This document shows positions 34,510 to 41,601 of a stretch of DNA of 64,000 bases, in pieces. Source of the DNA: Desulfomicrobium baculatum DSM 4028 (lineage in GTDB: Bacteria > Desulfobacterota > Desulfovibrionia > Desulfovibrionales > Desulfomicrobiaceae); assembly GCF_000023225.1 (NCBI RefSeq), contig NC_013173.1, positions 932,501 through 996,500 on the forward strand, in the 5' to 3' direction. The notes below the pieces were generated by a model. The model made no database searches. It was not told the origin of the DNA and saw nothing but the letters and a program-made list of their open reading frames with translations. A program made the translations under genes and the position numbers. The stretch's first letter is position 1; the number at the start of each line of letters is the position of its first letter.

Positions 34510-35073
34510 ATGACGGGTCAGAATGTAGGGTACATGAGAGTTAGCACCACTGTTCAGAGCACCGAACGCCAGCTTGATAAGGTGGATCTGGATCAAGTGT
34601 TCACGGATAAGCTATCAGGCAAGGATACAGCCAGGCCCCAGCTCGACGCATGTATGAACCATCTACGCAAGGGCGATACCCTACACGTGCATAGCATAGA
34701 CCGACTAGCCAGGAACTTGCTAGACCTGCAACGCCTGGTGGAAGAGCTGACGGCCAAGGGTGTGACTATCAAGTTTCACAAAGAAGCTCTCACCTTCAAC
34801 GGGGAAGAGAATGCTATGTCAAAGCTCATGCTCCAGATGATAGGAGCGGTGGCCGAGTTCGAGCGTAGTCTAATCAATGAGCGAAGAAAAGAAGGTGTAG
34901 CCATAGCGCAAAAGAAGGGTGTGAAGTTCGGTAGGCCATCGAAGCTGACAGATGACCAGATGAAGGCTATACTAGCGAAAGTGGATGCTGGACAAAATAA
35001 GAAATCTATTGCTATGGAATTTGGTATCTCAAGGGCTTCCGTTTACGATATTATTAATAGAGATCACTCATAA
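34510..35073 (+). CDS. Serine recombinase (resolvase/invertase family)
   Basis: The 187-aa length is typical of Tn3/Hin-type small serine recombinases. Nucleophile S12 sits in YMRVSTTVQ; later motifs are GDTLHVHSIDRLARN, the E-helix segment LMLQMIGAVAEFERSLINER, and a C-terminal DNA-binding helix-turn-helix (KKSIAMEFGISRASVYDII). With res-like dyads upstream, resolution of element or plasmid multimers is the likely job; inversion is an alternative, but no invertible segment was found. GGAGG lies upstream of the ATG. The next gene starts 20 bp downstream. Confidence 0.93.
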   Translation: MTGQNVGYMRVSTTVQSTERQLDKVDLDQVFTDKLSGKDTARPQLDACMNHLRKGDTLHVHSIDRLARNLLDLQRLVEELTAKGVTIKFHKEALTFNGEENAMSKLMLQMIGAVAEFERSLINERRKEGVAIAQKKGVKFGRPSKLTDDQMKAILAKVDAGQNKKSIAMEFGISRASVYDIINRDHS

Positions 35074-35092
35074 GTCTTATTTGAGGAAACAA

Positions 35093-35449
35093 ATGAACCC
35101 TGAGTACGTTCCTTTGCTAGCTGCTTTTATTGGCGCGATTGTTGGCGCTATTACTTCAATCGCATCGATATGGATGCAATCATACATTAATGCTAAACGA
35201 GAGCGAATTAAACAGTCTGTGAGCTTGGCTTTAGAGAGCTACAAGTGTGAGATTAGTGTTGCGCAAAATTCTAGATCAGGAGGTTATATTCATCCAATAG
35301 CTGCATATCTGCATTATCATATGGGTCTTATGAAGTTAGTTAATGACGATAAGGTGACGGCTGATAATTTAAAAAAGCTAAGGGATAAGAATCAAGAATT
35401 GTTACTTGCATTAAAAAGTGAAAAAGAAAGAACACGAGATAAGGTGTAG
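35093..35449 (+). CDS. Small membrane-anchored protein of unknown function
   Basis: The ATG at 35093 follows GAGGAA and gives 118 aa. One hydrophobic segment (about residues 6-27, LLAAFIGAIVGAITSIASIW) is followed by a basic, helix-prone soluble part ending in a Lys/Glu-rich stretch. The frame extends upstream into the resolvase gene, but without a better start. It lies 20 bp after the resolvase and is probably co-transcribed. No family is recognised; membrane-spanning cargo of this kind is common in mobile elements. Confidence 0.55.
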   Translation: MNPEYVPLLAAFIGAIVGAITSIASIWMQSYINAKRERIKQSVSLALESYKCEISVAQNSRSGGYIHPIAAYLHYHMGLMKLVNDDKVTADNLKKLRDKNQELLLALKSEKERTRDKV

Positions 35450-35489
35450 TTTGTCTCATCACTCATGATGTGACAAACCTAGAACCTAT

Positions 35490-35546
35490 CCCCCCCCCCT
35501 ACCCCCATGGGGACCACCTACCCCCCGCACCCGTACGTGTATGGTG
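35490..35546 (+). repeat. Poly-C repeat, copy 1 (C10 followed by GGACCACC)
   Basis: Ten C residues (35490-35499), TACCCCC, then GGGGACCACCTACCCC and a GTACGTGTATGGTG-like end. It resembles 37659-37715. It begins 40 bp after the preceding stop codon and follows an inverted pair TTTGTC/GACAAA (about 35450-35476). Confidence 0.6.
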
Positions 35547-35736
35547 ATATCCTTCCGAGCGTATTTCACGCCAGACTGTTTTGCGGTATTTGTCGAATCT
35601 TATTTTAGTTGTCTGTGAGTATATGAGGGTCACGTTGGCGGTGACTGTTGCGCATGTTGTATAGTAATCATAATGCGTGAGCAAAAAAAAACCCACTGAA
35701 ATGGGCAGTGGGCAAGACTTTTCATCGAGGCTTAGT

Positions 35737-35952
35737 TCAACAAATGAATTTCATAATGTGTGCAAAGATGTCTTGCCCGTGTCCGCTAGCAATAAAGACA
35801 GCTGCTACAGCTACTTCTCTGCTACAAGCAATTGATAGTTTTTTACCTTTGTGATCATATTGTATCGATAATCCAATGCCCATTGTTTTGTCACAAGGGC
35901 CACAATATTCTGTGTAAGCGTCGTCTATGCTTATACGTTTCTTTGTATTCAT
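35737..35952 (-). CDS. Small hypothetical protein downstream of an RHH gene
   Basis: The ATG at 35952 has GAGG six nt upstream, giving 71 aa. An upstream TTG start overlapping the RHH gene is possible but has no ribosome-binding site. The protein has CGPC near residue 18 and two further cysteines, and ends in a hydrophobic-aromatic stretch. I recognise no family. The gene begins 19 bp after the RHH gene's stop, a spacing like toxin-antitoxin pairs, but no toxin signature is visible. Confidence 0.5.
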   Translation of the reverse strand: MNTKKRISIDDAYTEYCGPCDKTMGIGLSIQYDHKGKKLSIACSREVAVAAVFIASGHGQDIFAHIMKFIC

Positions 35953-35971
35953 GTTGCCTCGTATAGTAACT

Positions 35972-36229
35972 TCAAACAAGAAGTCTTAGTTCCCGCTCTC
36001 CGTTGCTATCGATGATGGATAGCCTTGTGTCATCCCTTTTTTCAATAGAGACTGCAACAAGGCCGAGTTTAATGAACCTTCTCAGAAGATCAACAACAGA
36101 TGTCCCATTTTCATCTGCAATAGATTGAACTTCATCAAAGAGGGCCTCTGGAATATTGAGATTGTAGCGTTTGTTTCTGGGTTTTTCCTTTGAAACAGTG
36201 CTTACTTCTGTAATCATGCGTTCGAGCAT
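35972..36229 (-). CDS. Ribbon-helix-helix DNA-binding protein
   Basis: The 85-aa protein has the RHH pattern: a beta strand RYNLNIPEALFDEV, helix A with SIADENGTS and helix B VVDLLRRFIKLGLVA. Such proteins act as dimeric repressors of plasmid copy number, partition or toxin-antitoxin operons. GGGAG precedes the ATG. Upstream (36255-36333) TAGTAGTT-type repeats fit an autoregulatory operator. It is the first gene of a two-gene unit with the 71-aa gene downstream. Confidence 0.75.
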   Translation of the reverse strand: MLERMITEVSTVSKEKPRNKRYNLNIPEALFDEVQSIADENGTSVVDLLRRFIKLGLVAVSIEKRDDTRLSIIDSNGERELRLLV

Positions 36230-36944
36230 ATACGCTCCCTGTAGTCCTATAGTTTAGTAGTTGTAAGTAGTAGTTGTTAAAAAAAAGTTGTAAAATAGTA
36301 GTAAATAATTAGTGTAAAAAATAAAGTAGTAGTTAAGTGTTGTGGTGAGTGTATTTGCTCCACTAGTTGGAAATTGCGTAGATGTTAAAGAAGATATTTT
36401 GAGCGATAAATCTGCTTGTATCTCATTGCATTTGGTTCAAAATCTAAATGATACAACCTCCGCAAATTAAACATACGGCCTCCTGAGTTAAAAGGTTGAA
36501 AGAAGTTTGACTCGGCTACCCTGTGATGATGCTTTGTAGCGATGAGCAAGCACTACCTATGTGCACATGATATGTCAAGCGTGTGTCATAGTTTTGCGCC
36601 AATAATGTGTTAATTGTGTGGGCAGGAGGGGCGGATACCGTCAAGAGGATAGGGATTGATTTTCATATTGAATATGCAAACATGCTAAATAATTCATAAG
36701 TTCGGATGATTGATCTTTGTCTAATCTAGAATCTTCGTAATTTGGTGGCAGCAGTGCTGTTTAATGGCGAGGTTAATTGTGTTCCTTGGTATATTCGCTA
36801 AGGGTATTATTGCTTAAGAGCACAAGGGTGCGAATCAATGCTGCTAATGCGAAGAATAGGCTTGCAGTATGTTATCATAATATGCTATATAAGCATGCAA
36901 TAAATCTTGATGAAGTCGAATAACGGCGGTTGGAGGAATGTTTA
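36230..36944. other. AT-rich non-coding region with TAGTAGTT repeats
   Basis: No gene. TAGTAGTTG occurs at 36255-36263 and 36268-36276 (13-bp period), with related AGTTGTAAA (36285), ATAGTAGTAAA (36295) and GTAGTAGTTAAG (36325) nearby. These lie just upstream of the RHH gene and could be its operator. The rest (36340-36944) is featureless AT-rich sequence that must also hold the promoter of the gene at 36945. Confidence 0.5.
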
Positions 36945-37643
36945 ATGAATGAGATCTTTGAAGCGATAAAAAATCGCATCAGCAATCCTGTATTCGGTTA
37001 TTATGTGATAGCGTTTTCTGTCGCAAACTGGGACTCATTATTTTATGCAATTGTAAGCAATAACGATGTTATCGATAGAATTGATTATTTTAAAGCACAT
37101 GCTGACTTGTCTACGTTGGTTTATTATCCACTTGTGTGTTCGATAATAATTGCACTTTCTCATCATTGGATAATATTATTTGTTGAATATTTAAATCAAT
37201 ATCCAATGTTGAAATTATTATATATTAAAGAAAAACTCATTCATAATACAGCAGTACTTCATAATAATTTAGAATTACAAAGGAATAAATTGCTTGCCGA
37301 AGCGGAAAATACATTAATTGAAAGAGCAAGAAATTATGAAAATATAGAGGATATAAAAAATGAAGACATTAAAAGCGCACTAAAAAAAGAAATAGATGAT
37401 TTACGTGAGCAATATAAATATCTCAGCAAAAATAAAGCTGAAAATCAGTCACAGTCAAAATATAGAGAAATGATGGATGCAGCAAATGATTATAGGTCTA
37501 AGGCTGGCATGGCGAATATTGCTAGGGAAGATAGAGATAAATATGAGCGCATGGCAATGAATTTAGAGGAGGAGGCGTACAACCTACTATTGCCCGATAG
37601 CCGTTCGAACAATGTCAGCAAAAGAATACGTAGGATAGCCTAG
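36945..37643 (+). CDS. Two-TM, coiled-coil protein of unknown function (island cargo)
   Basis: The ATG at 36945 has GGAGG nine nt upstream, giving 232 aa. Two hydrophobic segments (about 16-34, FGYYVIAFSVANWDSLFYAI, and 56-75) are followed by a long charged helical region (about 85-215) with heptad-like Leu/Glu/Lys spacing, probably a coiled coil. The opening KNRISNPVFGYYV followed by an NW pair recalls a loose family of uncharacterised membrane proteins with a P-x-x-G...NW motif. It is the last gene of element A, stands alone, and is followed by a poly-C repeat. A membrane-acting defence effector is possible but unproven. Confidence 0.6.
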   Translation: MNEIFEAIKNRISNPVFGYYVIAFSVANWDSLFYAIVSNNDVIDRIDYFKAHADLSTLVYYPLVCSIIIALSHHWIILFVEYLNQYPMLKLLYIKEKLIHNTAVLHNNLELQRNKLLAEAENTLIERARNYENIEDIKNEDIKSALKKEIDDLREQYKYLSKNKAENQSQSKYREMMDAANDYRSKAGMANIAREDRDKYERMAMNLEEEAYNLLLPDSRSNNVSKRIRRIA

Positions 37644-37658
37644 TTCTTCAGCGAATAG

Positions 37659-37715
37659 CCCCCCCCCCGCAGGACCACCGACCCCGGGACCTGTGCGCAT
37701 ATAGTGGGGCTGCTT
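37659..37715 (+). repeat. Poly-C repeat, copy 2 (C10 followed by GGACCACC)
   Basis: Ten C residues (37659-37668), then GCAGGACCACCGACCCC and a GTGCGCATATAGTGG end. It starts 16 bp after the stop of the preceding gene, and matches copy 1 at 35490 in order and spacing of the conserved words. Confidence 0.6.
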
Positions 37716-38100
37716 CACAGATTTTTTGAATCAAAGCCTCTGGAATTATCAACACACCACATTGCCCTTAGCCGTTTAGTCGCAGAGCTGATATTCCGCA
37801 TTGTGTACTAAATTTGTCCGAAAGGAGGGCTTAGGAAACACTAGGTAACTGAACCTTATTGTGGTGTCATAACTGGCTAAATGTTTTTATTATCAATAAG
37901 TTCAGGGTGTTAAATGTGAAACATCATGTGAAACATTAACGTGCCGCGTTTACAACCGGCAAACTGAGTGATAAAATATTATTTTGTTGTGAATTTAAGC
38001 TGGTACGTTCTGCTGGTACAATCATCCCGGAAGGCTACGGAGAGGCGAGAGATTTAGTCAATAAAAGTCCAATACTTCAGCAAGATAGCTATCAAAGTGT

Positions 38101-38129
38101 GTTCGAGTCCCCCCTTCGACACCATCTAA
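38101..38129 (+). repeat. Middle att site: tRNA-Leu 3' end direct repeat (29 bp, copy 2)
   Basis: GTTCGAGT, six C residues, TTCGACACCATCTAA: identical to 30419-30447. It marks the junction between the two elements. Seven bases later GCGTTTG (38136-38142) and CAAACGC (38152-38158) form another hairpin, but with a weak T tract. Confidence 0.93.
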
Positions 38130-38167
38130 CCATAAGCGTTTGAGATCACAACAAACGCCTGATTTTA

Positions 38168-38226
38168 AAAGCTCTCATGCTTCCAAGTGTTACACAAAGC
38201 TGTTACACAAGAGGCATGAGAGCTTT
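38168..38226 (+). promoter_or_regulatory. Inverted repeat spanning both possible starts of the element B integrase
   Basis: Perfect 13-bp arms AAAGCTCTCATGC (38168-38180) and GCATGAGAGCTTT (38214-38226) flank two direct repeats GTTACACAA (38189-38197, 38202-38210). One candidate ATG lies in each arm (38177 and 38216). The hairpin could hide the start in mRNA; the direct repeats could bind the integrase or a repressor. A related GTTACACAG occurs at 48508, near attR. Confidence 0.6.
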
Positions 38227-40240
38227 GTCTTTATGTAACCATCTTCAACGCCGTGGCTCATCCGGGAACTATTATTTCCGGGTTCGCATCCCATCCGACA
38301 TCTTGGAGGTTTATGCCCCCAAGAAAGAGATCGTCTTCAGCCTCAAGACCAAAGACCCCAAGGAAGCCAAGGCCCGATGCAGGGTTGAAGCTGTCCGCAT
38401 TGACCAAGAGTTCGACGAGCACCGTAGGCGGCTTGAGCTTGAGCGTCAGCAGCAGGAACAGCTTGCCCAGGCTCAAGGGGTAGGGGTGGCTTCATCCCCG
38501 GCGGCTCCTCTCACTGATCTTGATTCCATTCCCGACTACGAACTGGACAGGCTTGCCGTTCTCTACCTGCACGAAGTCCTGGCTCATGATGAGCAGGAGC
38601 GGACGGCTGGAAGTTCGGAGGCCCGGAAGGAGTGGGAAGAGAACCAAGAGTTCCTTCGCCAACTTCATGAACAGAAGGGAATGCCCTTCACACCTGAATC
38701 CTTCCCAACTCATGGTGTTGGCCTATCTCCGTCAACTATCCAACGTAAGCGTGAACGTGCACGGCTCTTCCTCCAGGCAGGAGGGAGCTACCTTGCCAGC
38801 GGCGATATCTCCATCATCCATGACAGGGCCTTGGCCTTCCTCGCTGCTCATGACCTCAAGGTTGAAGATCAAGTCGGTTCCCTTGCCTTCCGGCGGCTTT
38901 GCCTTTCGCTGATTCAGAAGGAGATGGATGCCCAGGAGGCCATTCTCAAACGGCTTGATGGTCAGTGGATACCAACGCCTCCGGCAAGCCAGAGCGTTGC
39001 TTACAGCGGCTCTCAAAGCGCGACTGCTGGACTTGTCATAGGTGCTCCCGTGGTTCTTCAAGTGAATGGCCAGGGACAAATCGTACAAGCCCAGACGCAA
39101 GAGGCTTCCATGATTCCATCGGAGGACAACCCCTGTCTGTCCACAATATGGGAAAGCTACCTCAAGGAGAGGAAGCCAGCACCTAGCACCATTAAGAATT
39201 TTGAAGGTGCTGTCCGTCGCTTCATTGAGCTTGTTGGCGATCTTCCGGTGAAGGCTGTCACGAAGTCCCACTTCAGACAGTACAAGGACGCCTTGCTCAA
39301 GTTTCCCGTTAGGCTCCCCCATTCCGTCCGCAAGAAGAGCATCCAGCAGGTCGTTGCCTTCGTGGAGAAGGAACGGCAGAAAGGGACGGCCTTTGAATTG
39401 CTGAACTCTAAGACGATCAACAACAAATACCTTGGAGCATTGAAGGCGATACTGGCCCATGCCGTGGACAACGGATTCATTGATGACAACCCCGCCAATC
39501 AGATCAGGGTTACCCACGATGCCGACAAGCACGGCGATAATGAACCGGCAACCCTACCGTACACGGAAGAAGAACTGAACGTCCTGTTCTCATCATCGTT
39601 CTTTGTCCCTGGCCAGGAGTGCAAGTTCAAGAAGCGGATGAAGCGTGACGCTGTGCTTGACTATCGGTGGCTTCCCATAGTGGCCTTGTTCACTGGGGCT
39701 AGGCTTGAGGAGATTGGCCAGCTTGATGTCGCTGATGTCATGGAAGAGGATGGAGTGAAGTTCTTGTTCATCCATGCCGACCAGAGCACCGAACGGCGAC
39801 TCAAGAACAAGTCCTCCCGGCGCAAGGTTCCGATCCATCCCCGGCTTGTGGAGCTAGGCTTCCTTGAGTTCGTGAAGTTGAGGAGTAAGCAGGGAGCGAT
39901 TAAGCTGTTTTCCACGTTGAAGGAGATGGGCGGGGCCAGGAAGGACAAGAGGACCGATGCCTTCTCCAAGTGGTGGAGGCGGTACACGGAAGCGATCGGC
40001 GTGAAGACCGGGAAGCAGAAGACCTTCCATTCCTTCCGGCATACATCCAAGAGGGCCTTGAGGAACGCAGGGGTTGATCCAAGCCTGACCGACGCGATCC
40101 ACGGGCATACGAACAAGAGCATCTCGGCTCACTACGGCAGGGACAAGGACGGTATGGGGTATGCCTTGCCGGTGCTCCTTGAGGCGATCAGTAGGGCTAC
40201 AATGGATCGGGTAATAATTCATAACCCAGAGGGAAACTAA
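38216..40240 (+). CDS. Tyrosine recombinase (integrase) of element B
   Basis: Using the ATG at 38216 the protein has 674 aa; an in-frame ATG at 38177 would add 13. The N-terminus (YYFRVRIPSDILEVYAPKKE) is a DUF6538-like module. A Gln/Glu-rich stretch (about 68-88) and an acidic middle precede the core-binding domain (about 310-445) and catalytic domain: R496 (TGARLEE), H605 and R608 (FHSFRHT), H631 (HGHT) and nucleophile Y640 (AHYGR). GC-rich codon use resembles the chromosome and differs sharply from the element A integrase, so the two elements have different recent histories. It reads away from the tRNA, starting 87 bp after the middle att copy. Confidence 0.92.
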   Translation: MRALSLCNHLQRRGSSGNYYFRVRIPSDILEVYAPKKEIVFSLKTKDPKEAKARCRVEAVRIDQEFDEHRRRLELERQQQEQLAQAQGVGVASSPAAPLTDLDSIPDYELDRLAVLYLHEVLAHDEQERTAGSSEARKEWEENQEFLRQLHEQKGMPFTPESFPTHGVGLSPSTIQRKRERARLFLQAGGSYLASGDISIIHDRALAFLAAHDLKVEDQVGSLAFRRLCLSLIQKEMDAQEAILKRLDGQWIPTPPASQSVAYSGSQSATAGLVIGAPVVLQVNGQGQIVQAQTQEASMIPSEDNPCLSTIWESYLKERKPAPSTIKNFEGAVRRFIELVGDLPVKAVTKSHFRQYKDALLKFPVRLPHSVRKKSIQQVVAFVEKERQKGTAFELLNSKTINNKYLGALKAILAHAVDNGFIDDNPANQIRVTHDADKHGDNEPATLPYTEEELNVLFSSSFFVPGQECKFKKRMKRDAVLDYRWLPIVALFTGARLEEIGQLDVADVMEEDGVKFLFIHADQSTERRLKNKSSRRKVPIHPRLVELGFLEFVKLRSKQGAIKLFSTLKEMGGARKDKRTDAFSKWWRRYTEAIGVKTGKQKTFHSFRHTSKRALRNAGVDPSLTDAIHGHTNKSISAHYGRDKDGMGYALPVLLEAISRATMDRVIIHNPEGN

Positions 40241-40279
40241 GCTCATTTCATTGTCTTTATCAATATGGAGGGAGGTTGT

Positions 40280-40894
40280 ATGTACTTTCGTCTGAGATGG
40301 AATAATGATGTTTCTTTAGATCTTCATGGTGAGCCAAGTCATTATATTTATGAGTATGTCGGTGATATAGTTGTGCATTCCGAGTGTGACTTTGGTAAGA
40401 ATTGTCAAATAGTAGGGAAGTTCGAGTGTAGTTATGTGAATTCAGATATTGCCCTTAATGAGGGAATTGATTTCTTTGAACTGTTTGATCATTCATCGGA
40501 ATTGATGGCATATTATGAATATATTTTTGATATGGATGATGGTGGGATTAAAGATGACATTAATGCGTTATTTAATGATGAGATTTTTGGACTAAATTTA
40601 TTAGTGATCTCAAGGCTTGAGATCTTGCCTGATTTCAGACGAAATAATCTAGGGCTAAAGGTTATGGACTTTGTTGTGAATAGATTTGGATCAGGGGCTG
40701 GTCTCGTATTAATAAAGCCTTATCCTTTGCAGTTTGAATCTGAGCGACTTCATCATGATGATTGGTACAAAGAATTAAAATTAGAGTGTCTGTCCTCAGA
40801 TCAAAGTTGTGCATTTCGCAAATTGAAAGATTACTACAGTAAAATTGGTTTTGTTGAAATCCCTGCTACTCCGTTTATGGGAAGAATTCCCTGA
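40280..40894 (+). CDS. GNAT-like acetyltransferase domain protein
   Basis: The ATG at 40280 has GGGAGG five nt upstream, giving 204 aa; an ATG at 40265 is an alternative. The segment LLVISRLEILPDFRRNNLGLKV followed by VMDFVVNRFG looks like strand beta4 and helix alpha3 of a GNAT fold, with RRNNLG at the acetyl-CoA loop, and YYSKIGFVEIP near the end fits the usual late strand. The first 100 residues are unique and acidic. It is AT-rich and lies between the integrase and the restriction cassette. Toxin-type GNATs exist, but no antitoxin partner is next to it. Confidence 0.55.
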   Translation: MYFRLRWNNDVSLDLHGEPSHYIYEYVGDIVVHSECDFGKNCQIVGKFECSYVNSDIALNEGIDFFELFDHSSELMAYYEYIFDMDDGGIKDDINALFNDEIFGLNLLVISRLEILPDFRRNNLGLKVMDFVVNRFGSGAGLVLIKPYPLQFESERLHHDDWYKELKLECLSSDQSCAFRKLKDYYSKIGFVEIPATPFMGRIP

Positions 40895-41055
40895 TAATGC
40901 TGCGTAGTCGGGGAATGCTTGGTGGATCTTGAGTTTCCGTGAACATGTCAAATCGTCGGTTTTAACTATCTGATATTTAGAACAAATTGAATATATTGCC
41001 CTTTTAGAGTTACTGGTCTACCGAACTTTGAACAATCGGGAAGACGAATTGAACG

Positions 41056-41520
41056 ATGACGGATATCTTATCCCAGGCGGAACGCTCAGTTCTGATGTCG
41101 AAAGTGAAGAGCACGAACACAAAGCCGGAGCGGATTCTTCGCTCTGGACTTCATCGGCTCGGCTTCAGATATCGCCTTAATTATAAAGCACTCCCTGGAA
41201 AGCCTGATCTGGTATTTCCAAAATATAAAGCTGTTATATTTGTACATGGATGTTATTGGCATAGGCACGTTGGGTGCAAACATGCAAGTACGCCAAACAC
41301 AAACGTAGATTTTTGGAATTTAAAATTTTCTGAAAATATTAATCGCGACAAATTTGTTGAATCAGAGTTAATGAAAATGGGATGGAGGTTTCTCATAGTG
41401 TGGGAATGTGAATTGAAAAAGAAAAAAATTGAGACCATTATAAATGCAGTGCTCTGGTTGGATTCAAATGTTGTTTCTCTAACCGATGCTGAGAGTATAA
41501 TTAAAGAAATTAATGTTTAA
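41056..41520 (+). CDS. vsr: Very short patch repair endonuclease Vsr
   Basis: Vsr nicks at T:G mismatches caused by deamination of 5-methylcytosine and so protects the sites of a cytosine methyltransferase. The 154-aa protein has the family opening SQAERSVLMSKVKSTNTKPE, the catalytic D51 in GKPDLVF, and H64, H69 and H71 in FVHGCYWHRH, the same numbers as in E. coli Vsr. Cysteines at C66, C74 and the later WEC contribute to the zinc site. It precedes the cytosine methyltransferase by 81 bp, the usual pairing. It is likely to act on that enzyme's recognition site. Confidence 0.95.
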   Translation: MTDILSQAERSVLMSKVKSTNTKPERILRSGLHRLGFRYRLNYKALPGKPDLVFPKYKAVIFVHGCYWHRHVGCKHASTPNTNVDFWNLKFSENINRDKFVESELMKMGWRFLIVWECELKKKKIETIINAVLWLDSNVVSLTDAESIIKEINV

Positions 41521-41601
41521 TCACAAAAAATACTGTAAATTATAGTTATATATTTCAAACAAGATGATAGCTAGAGATTTTGATAAGTAATTCGAGGAAA
41601 T

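Larger units (their letters stand above)
30427..38108 (+). mobile_element. Integrated element A (about 7.7 kb) at tRNA-Leu
   Basis: Bounded by att copies at 30427 and 38109. It carries, in order, a tyrosine recombinase next to the tRNA, a replication-initiator-like protein with iteron-like repeats, res-like sites and a serine resolvase, a small membrane protein, a divergent RHH gene pair, and a membrane/coiled-coil cargo gene. It is strikingly AT-rich and rich in TA-type codons compared with the backbone. The combination resembles a plasmid-derived integrative element. No conjugation genes and no phage structural genes were seen, so transfer would need help. Confidence 0.85.
37644..38215. other. 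Right end of element A and junction with element B
   Basis: No gene. It holds poly-C repeat copy 2 (37659-37715), direct repeats ATGTGAAACAT at 37914-37924 and 37926-37936 (candidate integrase arm sites), the middle att copy (38101-38129) and the int2 leader hairpin (38168-38226). ATTTGTCCGAAAGGAGGG at about 37809 resembles a ribosome-binding site, but no frame follows it. Confidence 0.55.

Noticed and set aside
38101-38129. A second tRNA-Leu gene at the middle att copy
   Set aside because: Only the T-loop 3' half, acceptor 3' strand and CCA are present; the D and anticodon arms are missing, so it is an att duplication.
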